DNA of 17,595 bases, taken from JAGLQA01 sp023135565. Its GTDB lineage: Bacteria > Acidobacteriota > Aminicenantia > UBA2199. The notes beneath the pieces are model-generated. The model was given only the letters and a program-made list of their open reading frames with translations, was not told where the DNA came from and ran no database searches. Shown here one piece after another: positions 1 to 7,710 of the stretch (position 1 is the first letter of the stretch; each line of letters starts with the position of its first letter). The stretch is taken from assembly GCA_030639305.1 (NCBI GenBank), contig DAOWCY010000153.1:1-17595 (forward strand), in the 5' to 3' direction. The position numbers and the translations under genes are program-made.

Positions 1-152
1 ATAATATGGCAATTGTCAATACCTGAAACCAATTATTTTAATATTTATTTCTTTTTTATGTCTACGAAAATCGACTAATTTACCTCGAAATCCTTATTTA
101 TCAAGGGTTTTGGGTTTTTTTCCGAGGAACATCCGTTATAGAAATAAAAGAA
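1..152. other. AT-rich leader region at window edge, no complete gene
   Basis: Very AT-rich. On the plus strand the frame of the following gene is open from position 42 (stop TAA at 39-41) to 152 but has no ATG, and the predicted residues just before the ATG at 153 read like a continuation of the protein. The region may therefore hold the real 5' part of a gene with a non-ATG start, or a truncated gene. There is no strong Shine-Dalgarno before 153; a TATAGA at 137-142 is a possible -10. Confidence 0.35.
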
Positions 153-1400
153 ATGATTTCAAGCTGCCTTTCTCATATAAAGGATAAATATATTAAAGAA
201 GCTATGATTCGAATCATAGCTTATATTTCAAATCAACTGGTAGAGGAAGATTTTACCAAGGTATTTAATGCCATTTTTTCTCAGGACACCCAGGACGATT
301 ATCTATCTTTGGGCCTCAAATTTTTGAAACTTTCCCCGGAAATTATAAAACATTCTCAGCTAAGTCTACTAGTAGATAAAAGTCTTGAGAAACGAGGGAC
401 ATCCTTTGATAGAGATTTCATTGAATTTATTCTGAACCACAACCGTGATGATTTATTCCCTGGCAAGGATGTGCGTATAGATAATATATTAAAAAACTAT
501 TTTGATATCAAAATCGAGGAACATGAACATCTATCTTTACAATGGTTGATGGATCTTCAAAAATTTATTGAAAAGGGCTTCATCCAACTTGATGAGTATA
601 TAGAAAAAAAGGTATTAAAATTTGTAAATGCTGCCTTGAAAATTGTAGGCATACACCGCGAATGGAGAATCTTTTCGGATAAGATGATACCGGTCTATAA
701 AACCTTTGCTACTCTTTTTGATAAGCAGATAATATCCAAAATTATCGAAGTGTATTTGAAAGATGAAAATGGCCAGAACCCAGGGGAAATCCCTCTTAAT
801 GAACTTGATGAAAAAACCCGGGACAGTTTTGCCCACCTGCTGAAAGAGATTTTCTTATTAAGGCACCACAAAGATTTGAATAAAAAAGTCATAGATATTA
901 TAAAAAAATTCGTAAAACAGGACCTTACAGGGGGCGGATATATTGGAGCTTTCTGGAAAAAACTGGCTGCCGGGGAAAAAGAACAATTGATTGAGAAGAT
1001 GAAAGCCATGTGGATGCCTTCTTCCGAAAAAAATATCTTGAAAGCTGTCGAAGCTGCCGGGGAGTTTTTAAAATATCAAACTGATGAAGAGCTTATGAAA
1101 GAACTATCCAATCGGCTTTTATATTCTATCTTTTCCGGTTCCACCACCTTAAAGATCACCTGGTGTAAAACGATTGCCGTACATGTAGAAGAAGAGACTC
1201 CATGGTTCACCGCTAATAAAGAGAAAATAATAGAACACTTTGATTATCTCAAAATGGAAAAGGATCTGGAACTGCTGCGCCAATTCCTGGAACTGGCGAA
1301 ATTGCTGGAAAGAAAAGATATTAACGTGGGAGATATAATCGCTTATCTCAAAGATAATGCCCCCTATGCTGAAATCAAGAGAACTGCTAAGAATTTTTGA
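153..1400 (+). CDS. Unrecognised helical protein, 415 aa
   Basis: I do not recognise this family. The protein is almost entirely predicted helix, rich in Lys, Glu, Ile and Leu, soluble, with no signal peptide or membrane segment. Its regularly spaced hydrophobic positions recall HEAT/ARM-like helical repeats, but I see no clear repeat unit and no catalytic motif. The ATG at 153 lacks a good Shine-Dalgarno and the frame is open upstream to 42, so the true N-terminus is uncertain. It lies 27 bp before a CopG-type antitoxin gene in the same direction and could be co-transcribed with it. In that family the toxin normally precedes the antitoxin, but nothing here looks like a BrnT/RelE toxin. The base composition is clearly more AT-rich than the genes after 4 kb, which suggests separate acquisition. 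Confidence 0.6.
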   Translation: MISSCLSHIKDKYIKEAMIRIIAYISNQLVEEDFTKVFNAIFSQDTQDDYLSLGLKFLKLSPEIIKHSQLSLLVDKSLEKRGTSFDRDFIEFILNHNRDDLFPGKDVRIDNILKNYFDIKIEEHEHLSLQWLMDLQKFIEKGFIQLDEYIEKKVLKFVNAALKIVGIHREWRIFSDKMIPVYKTFATLFDKQIISKIIEVYLKDENGQNPGEIPLNELDEKTRDSFAHLLKEIFLLRHHKDLNKKVIDIIKKFVKQDLTGGGYIGAFWKKLAAGEKEQLIEKMKAMWMPSSEKNILKAVEAAGEFLKYQTDEELMKELSNRLLYSIFSGSTTLKITWCKTIAVHVEEETPWFTANKEKIIEHFDYLKMEKDLELLRQFLELAKLLERKDINVGDIIAYLKDNAPYAEIKRTAKNF

Positions 1401-1427
1401 AATCCGGGAAAAGAAGGAGGTATCGCC

Positions 1428-1703
1428 ATGAAGTACTATGACAAAGAAGAAAAAGAGCTTATAGAGTCGGTTGAAAAAGGTGAGTGGCAGCCTATAGTGA
1501 ATCTTGAAGAAGAAAAAAAACGATATGCCGGGATATTCAAAGCTTCTTCCCGGAAAAGCGAACGTGTAACCATCAGCTTGACTAAAAAAGACCTGAGAGA
1601 AATTAAGATAAAAGCGAGTATCGAGGGACTGCCCTATCAAACCCTGATCGGCAGTGTGCTGCACAAATACGTTACCGGGAAATTTGTAGAAGAACGTATC
1701 TAA
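1428..1703 (+). CDS. CopG/ribbon-helix-helix type antitoxin, orphan
   Basis: 91 aa. The layout matches the CopG_antitoxin family (PF12441 type): an acidic N-terminus of the form YYDKEEKELIESVEKGEW, a basic middle, then a DNA-binding half with VTISLTKKDLREIK followed by GLPYQTLIGSVLHKYVTG, which is the ribbon strand and helix pair. Such proteins repress their own operon and neutralise a partner, usually a BrnT/RelE-like ribonuclease encoded just upstream. Here the upstream neighbour is an unrelated 415-residue protein and no toxin is visible on either side, so the antitoxin appears orphaned. The start is firm: AGGAGG at 1415-1420, 7 nt before the ATG. Its stop codon lies only 7 bp from the converging HepT-like remnant, so this is probably a rearrangement junction. 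Family assignment is by pattern only. Confidence 0.75.
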   Translation: MKYYDKEEKELIESVEKGEWQPIVNLEEEKKRYAGIFKASSRKSERVTISLTKKDLREIKIKASIEGLPYQTLIGSVLHKYVTGKFVEERI

Positions 1704-1710
1704 TGAAATC

Positions 1711-1818
1711 TCAATGAATTTCGAGGAGTTCGTTTTTGTACAACGAAAAAAGAGCTTCCAATTCTTCCAGTTCAAACTCGATTTCTTTCCTGATTTCTTC
1801 TGTATTATTATGCGACAC
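1711..1818 (-). pseudogene. Truncated HepT-like (HEPN) toxin, N-terminal remnant
   Basis: Downstream of the nucleotidyltransferase gene on the same strand a GTG-started frame of 35 codons reads NTEEIRKEIEFELEELEALF and then SLYKNELLEIH before TGA. The GTG overlaps the end of the upstream gene, and AGAGGGG lies 10 nt before it, as expected of a translationally coupled toxin. The acidic amphipathic helix resembles the first helix of HepT-like HEPN ribonucleases that pair with MNT antitoxins. The catalytic R-x4-6-H motif, normally around residues 100-110, is absent because the frame ends at 1711, next to the convergent CopG gene. I infer that recombination removed the rest. It could instead be a very short intact ORF. 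Confidence 0.5.
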
Positions 1819-2116
1819 GAAACAAACGCCCCTCTGTTTGAAGTAAATGAGCAAAACGATCCCCGCTTTCTAAGTCGATCAGGTCTACGGGATGATCCAA
1901 ATGCCCGATCAACTGCCCATAAACATAAAAAAAAGAAGCGGGAGGGATACCTTTAACCGCAAAGTCGATATCGGATTGCGGGGTTATAGTACCCGTCATA
2001 ATCGAACCGAAAAGATAAATCTCTTTGCAACCTGCTTTTTCAAGAATTTTTACAGCCTTTTCCACGTCGGCACGGTGGCTTGACGGAATTCGTTCAACGT
2101 TATACTTTGTTCCCAT
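1808..2116 (-). CDS. MNT-type nucleotidyltransferase, antitoxin of a HEPN/MNT pair
   Basis: 102 aa minimal nucleotidyltransferase (NTP_transf_2 fold). The hallmark is visible: LFGS at 35-38, then D49-x-D51 in SDIDFAV, and the third acidic residue in HPVDLIDLE (D78 or D81). Family members (MntA) transfer AMP to, and so inactivate, a HEPN ribonuclease toxin (HepT) encoded directly downstream. Here only the first ~35 codons of such a toxin remain (1711-1818), so the gene is likely an orphan antitoxin. The start at 2116 has no Shine-Dalgarno. A strong promoter ends 9 nt upstream, so the mRNA is probably leaderless or nearly so. The catalytic residues are intact, so the protein could still act on a HEPN toxin encoded elsewhere. 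Confidence 0.85.
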   Translation of the reverse strand: MGTKYNVERIPSSHRADVEKAVKILEKAGCKEIYLFGSIMTGTITPQSDIDFAVKGIPPASFFYVYGQLIGHLDHPVDLIDLESGDRFAHLLQTEGRLFRVA

Positions 2117-2125
2117 TGCGTTTAT

Positions 2126-2154
2126 ATTATAACATGCTTTTTTTATCCAGACAA
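2126..2154 (-). promoter_or_regulatory. Sigma70-type promoter of the nucleotidyltransferase gene
   Basis: On the minus strand: TTGTCT (2149-2154), a 17-nt spacer, then a perfect TATAAT (2126-2131). Only 9 nt separate the -10 box from the ATG at 2116, so the transcript should begin at or within a few bases of the start codon. Confidence 0.7.
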
Positions 2155-2259
2155 CTTTTAACAGCTTTCAGCTTTCGGCATTTGGCAAACGGGCATCGGT
2201 GAAACCTGGGGGGTTTGCCTCCGGCGGGTAGGGGGCCTGCACGGCAAATTCATCCAAAA

Positions 2260-3912
2260 CTAATCAATGCGCCCAATGCCGATAAGAAAACTGGTGACCT
2301 TTTTGTCGCCTTCCCGGTGATACCGCGGTTCACACACCGCTCCCACATGCGTTTTCGTATCAAATATCACCAGGTATCCCGCACCGGTTTTCTCTGTCGC
2401 TAAATACTTACTGCACAACTGCTTGATACCTTCGTTAATTATTCCCGTGACATCATCATGGCGGTTTACTTTGGTTTCGATAATATATTTTTTGCCCCTG
2501 TAGGTCAGGATAATATCCATCCTGCCTAACCCGGTTTTTACTTCATAACCCAGGTCCCCTGCTCCTCCCCTGGCAAACTGGTAAAGAAAGGCGGTCAAAA
2601 GAAATTGACCGGTTTTTTCATAGGGCTTCTTTTTTTCATAGAACGCATTGACGCCGATCCGGGCAATATATTTTTCAAAATTGAGCAGGATTCTTTCCAT
2701 ATCGAGCCTTCCCCCCGGAAGGGCATATTCTTGCGGGGATATATCTTCGTAGGCTTTTACTTCTTTAAAAAACGTTTTAATATACCGAGCTTTGTAGATA
2801 TTGTTGGCAACCGCGGCATGTCCCTCTGTGTCTGTATTCCCGCCGTTTGGGACACCGCTGCCGGGTGCGGGCGCAGTCCGTTTTTTTATTAAACCGTACT
2901 GTTCCAACCAGGTCTGGTCTTCGTCGTCGGGGTTGTATTCTACGTTATCGAAAATAATCTCTACGAAACTCTCTTTGTACAGTTTGGCTTTTTCGTAGAG
3001 GTTGTCGAAATGGGAATTTCTCTCTTTCAGCAGCAGTGAGACTGCTTTTTCCACATCGGTTTCAGTAATAGGTATTACAGTTCCGGGTTTGATATCGACG
3101 GTGAGGAGTGTGCCCAACCGGTTGACCAACCAGGGTTGGCCCGCGGTCTCTTCGTAAACTCTTTTGACTGCGTCTTCTTTGAAGGGCTGGTTAGTTTCCG
3201 CCGTATATTGGGAATAGAGATCGTGGACGTTTCTTAGAGAGAAGGGCGGTAAGTTTACTTGGTCGGCGATATTGAAAGGAGAGACGCCGCCCACGATGAG
3301 TTTGGTGATATTCCTGATGCCAACCAGTCCCACGGAATATAAGGCTTTTTGTTTTATTTTTTTATATTTGAGGTATAGTTCTCGCAGGGTAGTCAGGAAA
3401 TTTTCTAATTCCTCTAAGGGGATGCCGTCGAACTCGTCGATAAAAATGACGATCTTTTTGAATTCGATGATGCGGTTTAATTCCTCGAACAACATCCTGA
3501 AAGAAATATGGTTCGTTAAGTGGTGCTTTGCTAAGAAACGGTTGACTGCGTCGATTTTTTCGCAACCTACAGCTTTTAGTCGTTGTATTAATTCGCTGTA
3601 GAAAGATTTTTCGATGAGTTCATAGAAAAGGGCAGGGGCGATACTTTTATATTCCTGGAAACTTAGTGTTATGGCAATATAAGCCGGGTTCCCGTTTAAT
3701 TTATCGCAAATCCCTTCTAAGAAAGTGGTTTTGCCGCTCTGCCTGGGAGAGAAAATGGAGAAATAGCGGCCCCGGTCTACCATGGTTCGAATATCCTGGT
3801 TATCTGAGTTGACGACGTTTTCAAAATTTACATAGTAGGAGTCTTCCGGGTTAACGGCGCCTGATTTTTCGAAGGTGCGTCTCGGTTTTTGATAGGTTAG
3901 CATATTTGTCAT
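2260..3912 (-). CDS. AAA ATPase with C-terminal PD-(D/E)XK nuclease domain
   Basis: 550 aa. The N-terminal half is an AAA-type P-loop ATPase: Walker A SPRQSGKTT (55-63), Walker B IVIFIDEFD (154-161), and AGQPWLVNRL (257-266), typical of this ATPase group. The C-terminal domain (about 400-545) carries GLGRMDIIL with D466 and KYIIETKV with E479/K481, the PD-(D/E)XK signature of PDDEXK_9-like domains. A low-complexity PAPGSG/NGGNTD linker lies at about 347-365. Such proteins occur in many copies in anaerobic and uncultured bacteria; their role is unproved (mobile-element-like or defence-like), and I assign none. The start at 3912 is supported by a promoter directly upstream rather than a Shine-Dalgarno; an internal ATG at 3903 is an alternative. 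A second protein of the same general plan is at 15191-16906, but the two are different subfamilies. Confidence 0.85.
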   Translation of the reverse strand: MTNMLTYQKPRRTFEKSGAVNPEDSYYVNFENVVNSDNQDIRTMVDRGRYFSIFSPRQSGKTTFLEGICDKLNGNPAYIAITLSFQEYKSIAPALFYELIEKSFYSELIQRLKAVGCEKIDAVNRFLAKHHLTNHISFRMLFEELNRIIEFKKIVIFIDEFDGIPLEELENFLTTLRELYLKYKKIKQKALYSVGLVGIRNITKLIVGGVSPFNIADQVNLPPFSLRNVHDLYSQYTAETNQPFKEDAVKRVYEETAGQPWLVNRLGTLLTVDIKPGTVIPITETDVEKAVSLLLKERNSHFDNLYEKAKLYKESFVEIIFDNVEYNPDDEDQTWLEQYGLIKKRTAPAPGSGVPNGGNTDTEGHAAVANNIYKARYIKTFFKEVKAYEDISPQEYALPGGRLDMERILLNFEKYIARIGVNAFYEKKKPYEKTGQFLLTAFLYQFARGGAGDLGYEVKTGLGRMDIILTYRGKKYIIETKVNRHDDVTGIINEGIKQLCSKYLATEKTGAGYLVIFDTKTHVGAVCEPRYHREGDKKVTSFLIGIGRID

Positions 3913-3918
3913 GTTTTT

Positions 3919-3947
3919 ATAGTATTGTAATTGGGAAAATTTGTCAA
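3919..3947 (-). promoter_or_regulatory. Promoter of the AAA/PD-(D/E)XK gene, leaderless layout
   Basis: On the minus strand: consensus TTGACA (3942-3947), a 17-nt spacer, then TACTAT (3919-3924, 4 of 6 matches). Only 6 nt separate the -10 box from the ATG at 3912, so transcription would start at the ATG itself. No Shine-Dalgarno is present. Confidence 0.65.
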
Positions 3948-4025
3948 GGTCTTGCCTCCGGCGGCCCTGCCGGGAGCCACCCCCGTTGAATGGTTGTTGG
4001 GGGCCGCGGCATACCGCACTCTCGA

Positions 4026-4122
4026 AAAAGTTTGATCAAAACTTTTGTTGAAAAAAGCGAAAAGCAAAAGCGCTACCCTGCTGCGAAGCAGCTTATAGGC
4101 TCCCCGCGCCGCGGGGCTTTTG
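4026..4122. repeat. Intergenic stem-loop cluster, diverged copy of a dispersed repeat
   Basis: Between two minus-strand genes. It contains an 8-bp stem around GATCA (4026-4046), GCTGC-GAA-GCAGC (4080-4092) and CCCCGC-GCC-GCGGGG (4102-4116) followed by CTTTTG. The last two parts are a diverged copy of the element at 7801-7856 and 12350-12404 (shared TGCGAAGC and GCGCCGCGGG). A short direct repeat based on CTTTTGTTGAAAAAA flanks the GC-rich hairpin (near 4042 and 4117). On the plus strand the last hairpin plus T-rich tail resembles a terminator, although both neighbouring genes run on the minus strand. Confidence 0.55.
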
Positions 4123-4149
4123 TTGAAAAAAAAGCAAAAGCGCCACCCC

Positions 4150-5727
4150 TCACTCTTCTGTTTCTTTGATGAAATGCGCGCCCCGGGATACCTTGTTAAT
4201 CAACGCCGATGCCACCACTATTAACGCCGTCTGCACACTGTCACGCAAACTGATAATACTGTTGGTTATCTCCGTTTTCTGATAAAACTTGTTGATGCGA
4301 TGCCGCAAATATGCCAGGTCCGATTTGGCCCGCTCCAACCTTTTGGCAGTTCTCACAATGCCGCTGTAGTTCCACATAATATACTTTATAGTTACTTTGT
4401 CCTGCCATACCAACGCCGGGTCCAACTCCTCCTGGGGATAGGGATACTTCCAGGCAGGAACTTCGGCAATGGTATAAGGATCATTGCCCGAGGCGATGTT
4501 CTCGATTATATCCCGGGCCGAATTGACTCCCCAAACAACGCCTTCCAACAAAGAAACAGAAGCCAACCGGTTAGCTCCGTGAACCCCGGTGGTGGAAACT
4601 TCACCAATGGCGTAAAGATTCTTGACGCTGGTGCGGCCTTTAAGGTCGCAGAGCACGCCGCCAATGCCGTAATGAGCGGCGGGCACCACCGGGATAGGAC
4701 GTTTCTCGATGTCGATGCCGTATTTCAGGCAGGTGTCATAAATAGTAGGAAACCGCTCTTTGATGTCGATGGTGGCAAAAGAGGCCAAATCCAGCAGCAC
4801 AAAATCGTCGCCGTGCTTAATCATCTCGGCATAAATGGCCCGGGAAACCTCATCCCTGGGAGCCAGCTCAGCCAACGGCGAATACTTTTTCATGAAATAT
4901 TCACCTTTCCTGTTTATTAATTTTGCCCCTTCGCCCCTGACCGCTTCCGAGATCAGGAAACTGCCGGCTTCTTTATGAAAAAGCGAGGTGGGATGAAACT
5001 GTACGTACTCTAAATTGGCCAGCCGGGCGCGGCCCCGGTAAGCCATGGCAATACCGCTGCCTACCGCGTCTTCAGGGTTGGTGGAGTGCAAAAATATACT
5101 GCTGAAACCGCCGCTGGCCAGGATGACTTTTTTGGCAAATAGGCGGATTACTTTGTGGGAAACCTGGTCCAAAATATAAGCGCCGATGGCTTTGGGCTCC
5201 TCGTATATCCGGGCCGGGTTCACCGAGTGGTGGGGATAGGTTAACAGGTCGATGGCCGTGTGCTTAAATAGTATTTTTAAGTTAGGCAGGTCCTTTAGGT
5301 AATTGTAAAAACTCTCCTGGATCGCTCTGCCGGTCATGTCTTTTACATTAAGAATGCGCCGGTTGGAATGAGCGCCTTCCTGGGCCAGGTCATAATGCCC
5401 GCTGTTTTTAGAGAAAGGAACTTTTAACTTGTCTATCAATATCTCTTTAACTAATTTGCCGGATTCCCGGACAATTTGTTCCACTGAGGTTTTATAGTTA
5501 ATCTCGTCGCCGCTTCTCATAATGTCGCCGATAAAATCTTCGGGGTCTTCATCTTCGCCTAAGGCGGCGATTCCTCCCTGGGCCAGGTTGGTATTGGTGG
5601 CCGTATAATCATCGCCTTTGGAGATCAGGGTGGTATCGACGCCGTGCTCGGCTAAAGTTAAAGCCGCCGTGGCGCCGGCAATACCGCCGCCTATGATTAA
5701 CACATCTGTTTCATAATATTCTTTCAT
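4150..5727 (-). CDS. nadB: L-aspartate oxidase (NadB)
   Basis: 525 aa, close to the usual length of about 540. It oxidises L-aspartate to iminoaspartate using FAD and oxygen or fumarate, the first step of de novo NAD synthesis, in the cytoplasm. Visible: the FAD-binding GGGIAG (13-18); NTNLAQGGIAA (45-55); SNRRILNVKDMTGRA (121-135); LEYVQFHPTSL; RGEGAKLINRKGEYF; PRDEVSRAIYAEM; PAAHYGIGG; and the C-terminal FAD motif GEVSTTGVHGANRLASVSLL. E. coli NadB has ASN where this protein has ASV in the last motif, a mild change. The start is supported by AGAGGA a few bases upstream. It is the last gene of a probable pilZ-like/nadC/nadB operon, 75 bp after nadC. The next enzyme, quinolinate synthase NadA, is not in this window. 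Confidence 0.96.
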   Translation of the reverse strand: MKEYYETDVLIIGGGIAGATAALTLAEHGVDTTLISKGDDYTATNTNLAQGGIAALGEDEDPEDFIGDIMRSGDEINYKTSVEQIVRESGKLVKEILIDKLKVPFSKNSGHYDLAQEGAHSNRRILNVKDMTGRAIQESFYNYLKDLPNLKILFKHTAIDLLTYPHHSVNPARIYEEPKAIGAYILDQVSHKVIRLFAKKVILASGGFSSIFLHSTNPEDAVGSGIAMAYRGRARLANLEYVQFHPTSLFHKEAGSFLISEAVRGEGAKLINRKGEYFMKKYSPLAELAPRDEVSRAIYAEMIKHGDDFVLLDLASFATIDIKERFPTIYDTCLKYGIDIEKRPIPVVPAAHYGIGGVLCDLKGRTSVKNLYAIGEVSTTGVHGANRLASVSLLEGVVWGVNSARDIIENIASGNDPYTIAEVPAWKYPYPQEELDPALVWQDKVTIKYIMWNYSGIVRTAKRLERAKSDLAYLRHRINKFYQKTEITNSIISLRDSVQTALIVVASALINKVSRGAHFIKETEE

Positions 5728-5770
5728 TTTTTTCCTCTAAAAGATTCTAAATTTCGTGTATTGGGAAATT

Positions 5771-5787
5771 GGGGTGCGCCGCACCCC
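5771..5787 (-). other. Perfect GC hairpin between nadC and nadB
   Basis: GGGGTGC-GCC-GCACCCC, a 7-bp perfect stem with a 3-nt loop, lies in the 75-bp nadC-nadB gap and is followed by further GC-rich sequence to 5802. No U-run follows on the minus strand, so it is not a classic terminator. It could stabilise an mRNA end, cause partial attenuation or be repeat-derived. Confidence 0.6.
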
Positions 5788-5802
5788 CCCGGGGCGCCGG
5801 GT

Positions 5803-6654
5803 CTACTCGCTCCCGGTAATATCTAAGCTCAGGTCTAAAGATTTGAACGAATGGGTTAAGGCTCCCGATGAAATAAAATCGATCCCCGGTTTTGCCCGTT
5901 CCGCTATATTATCTAAATCCACATTCCCCGATATCTCGAACTTAACGCCGCTGCCGGCGGCTTTTTTCATTTCCACCGCTTTATCCAGCAGGGCGGGATC
6001 GAAATTATCCAGCATGATGATTTCTACCTTAAGAGAGAGGGCTTCCTGTAATTCAGTTAGATTTTTAACTTCCACTTCGATCTTTGTGCCGGGAAATTTT
6101 TCTCTTATCTTTTCGACTGCTTTGGTAATGGAACCGGCCATTTCGATATGGTTGTCTTTTACCATGGCCATATCTTGCAGGTTCATCCTGTGGTTGGCGC
6201 CGCCGCCGTCTCTAACTGCTCTTTTCTCTAAGTATCTCATCCCCGGTGTGGTTTTACGGGTATCTAATAAGGTGACATTAGAAGGTTTTAGCTTATCTAC
6301 GAATTCCCTGGTAAGCGTGGCAATGCCGCTCAACCTTTGCAAAAAATTTAAGGCCGTTCGTTCCGCTTTTAAAATCGAACTTTCCATGCCTTTGATTTCA
6401 AGCACTATGTCCCCTTTCTTTACAGCGCTGCCGTCTTTTTTTAGCACCTTGATTTCGGTGCGGGGATCCACTTTTTTAAATGTGGCTGTAAAAACCGGGA
6501 TTCCTGAAATGACGCCGTTTTTTTTGGCCTTTACATGGGCCGAAACCGGGTTATCGTAAGGAAGCAGCGAGTTTGTGGTCACATCTTCTTCGATTTTATC
6601 TTCCTTTAAGGCCAGTTCTATGATTTGAAACATCAAGCTTTCTTCAAAATCCAT
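5803..6654 (-). CDS. nadC: Nicotinate-nucleotide diphosphorylase, carboxylating (NadC)
   Basis: 283 aa, the normal family length. It converts quinolinate and PRPP to nicotinate mononucleotide, CO2 and diphosphate in the cytoplasm, the third step of de novo NAD synthesis. The family motifs are intact: AERTALNFLQRLSGIAT (97-113), LLDTRKTTPGMR (129-140) then LEKRAVRDGGGANHRMNL (142-159), MVKDNH (164-169), KIEVEV (191-196), IIMLDN (212-217) and ISGNV (241-245), which together hold the residues binding PRPP and quinolinate. The start at 6654 is supported by TAGGAG, which overlaps the stop codon of the upstream PilZ gene. The gap is 14 bp, so the two are almost certainly co-transcribed. nadB follows. 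Confidence 0.96.
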   Translation of the reverse strand: MDFEESLMFQIIELALKEDKIEEDVTTNSLLPYDNPVSAHVKAKKNGVISGIPVFTATFKKVDPRTEIKVLKKDGSAVKKGDIVLEIKGMESSILKAERTALNFLQRLSGIATLTREFVDKLKPSNVTLLDTRKTTPGMRYLEKRAVRDGGGANHRMNLQDMAMVKDNHIEMAGSITKAVEKIREKFPGTKIEVEVKNLTELQEALSLKVEIIMLDNFDPALLDKAVEMKKAAGSGVKFEISGNVDLDNIAERAKPGIDFISSGALTHSFKSLDLSLDITGSE

Positions 6655-6668
6655 GCGCTTTTTAGCTC

Positions 6669-7616
6669 CTATTTATCGTTAAATAGATTATCCAGTGATA
6701 ACTCATCATCACTCTCTTTTTCTTCTTCGGATGCAGGAGGTGAAGTGGGCTGCTGTGTCCCTGCTTTGAATATACCGTTGAGAGATTGTTCTTCTTCAGG
6801 GGAGATTGCCGGTTTGCTTGCAGTTGGAGTGCCCTGCAGTACTTGATCGAGATATAAATCTTCGTTTCCTCCGGGAGTGGGTAACTGTGCGCCTACCGGC
6901 CGCACCGGTTGATCTCCCTGGAATACATCATCTAAGGGGAAATCCACTTCTTCTTTTGGCTGCGTTTCCTGGTCGAGTCCCCCGCCCCCGTTCAAGGGCA
7001 TTTCTACTGTCTCATCAGGCTGCGTTTCCTGTTGAAATGCCGCATCTAAGGGTATTTCTACTCTCTCATCAGGCTGCCCGGGCTGCGTTTCCTGCTGCAC
7101 CGGCTGGGGTGCTTCCCGGACTAATCCGTCCATAGGCAATTCGATTCTTTCCACATGGGGCGTTTCCTGTTGGCCGGGCTGGCCGATTTCCGCCGAGCTG
7201 GCCTGCTGTCCCGGTTGGATGATCCCACCGAGAGATTGGTCCCCTTCGTTTACCCCGGCGAATGCTTGTACCAGGTCTTGAGGCGCGTCTTCATGAGATA
7301 TGACGTCGGGGGTTTTATTTTTTCCCAATGCCTCTACATATTTAATATAGTTTTCGGGGGGATTCGGAAGAGTTATTCCTAATTCATATTTACTCTCTTT
7401 ATCTTTCCTGTCTACTATCCTGGTAATCGAACCTTTCAATTGGATCAGTTCACCACTCTCTGTAATCAGGTACATTTGAATGTCACCAAGCTTTCTCGGT
7501 AGGGTATCGGGGATGAGGCGCATTCCTTCTTTCGATATATCTATTATCATACCGAAGCTATCCTCTATTTGCACAGCAATCGTTTTTTTAATTCTTGTAT
7601 GCTTTCTTTGTTCCAT
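6669..7616 (-). CDS. PilZ-domain protein with Pro/Gln-rich motif-repeat tail
   Basis: 315 aa. The PilZ domain occupies about residues 1-98: R4-K-H-T-R8 (the RxxxR motif) and D26-I-S-K-E-G31 (the D/N-x-S-x-x-G motif). Both c-di-GMP-binding motifs are intact, so second-messenger binding is likely. The rest (about 100-315) is a low-complexity Pro/Gln/Glu-rich tail in which a short motif of the form L-(D/N)-x-hydrophobic-(F/L/V) recurs: LPMDGLV, IPLDAAF, FPLDDVF, LYLDQVL, QSLNGIF and LSLDNLF at the C-terminus, with QETQP spacers at 175-220. The tail is probably disordered and may dock several copies of a partner. There is no signal peptide. It is first in a probable operon with nadC (14 bp) and nadB. 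The start at 7616 has only a weak Shine-Dalgarno; a TATAAT lies 16 nt upstream. I see no direct functional link to NAD synthesis. Confidence 0.88.
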   Translation of the reverse strand: MEQRKHTRIKKTIAVQIEDSFGMIIDISKEGMRLIPDTLPRKLGDIQMYLITESGELIQLKGSITRIVDRKDKESKYELGITLPNPPENYIKYVEALGKNKTPDVISHEDAPQDLVQAFAGVNEGDQSLGGIIQPGQQASSAEIGQPGQQETPHVERIELPMDGLVREAPQPVQQETQPGQPDERVEIPLDAAFQQETQPDETVEMPLNGGGGLDQETQPKEEVDFPLDDVFQGDQPVRPVGAQLPTPGGNEDLYLDQVLQGTPTASKPAISPEEEQSLNGIFKAGTQQPTSPPASEEEKESDDELSLDNLFNDK

Positions 7617-7632
7617 TTTAGCTTTACCGGTT

Positions 7633-7638
7633 ATTATA
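7633..7638 (-). promoter_or_regulatory. -10 element (TATAAT) upstream of pilZ-nadC-nadB
   Basis: A perfect TATAAT on the minus strand, 16 nt before the PilZ start. No good -35 hexamer is visible at the right distance. The resulting 5' leader would be about 10 nt, too short for a normal ribosome binding site. Confidence 0.5.
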
Positions 7639-7710
7639 CCAAATCTTTTGCTATTCTTTCCAGTATTCCGGCAACAAAAAAAAATATTCCCGGTTTTAAT
7701 CTAAAGATTC

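Noticed and set aside
2215..3964. 13-bp direct repeat TTGCCTCCGGCGG on both sides of the ATPase gene (2215-2227 and 3952-3964), as a possible mobile-element target duplication
   Set aside because: The sequence is part of GC-rich intergenic text seen elsewhere in the window, and no terminal inverted repeats or transposase accompany it.
5756..6559. Plus-strand ORF of 267 codons
   Set aside because: Antisense to nadC, whose catalytic motifs are unmistakable.
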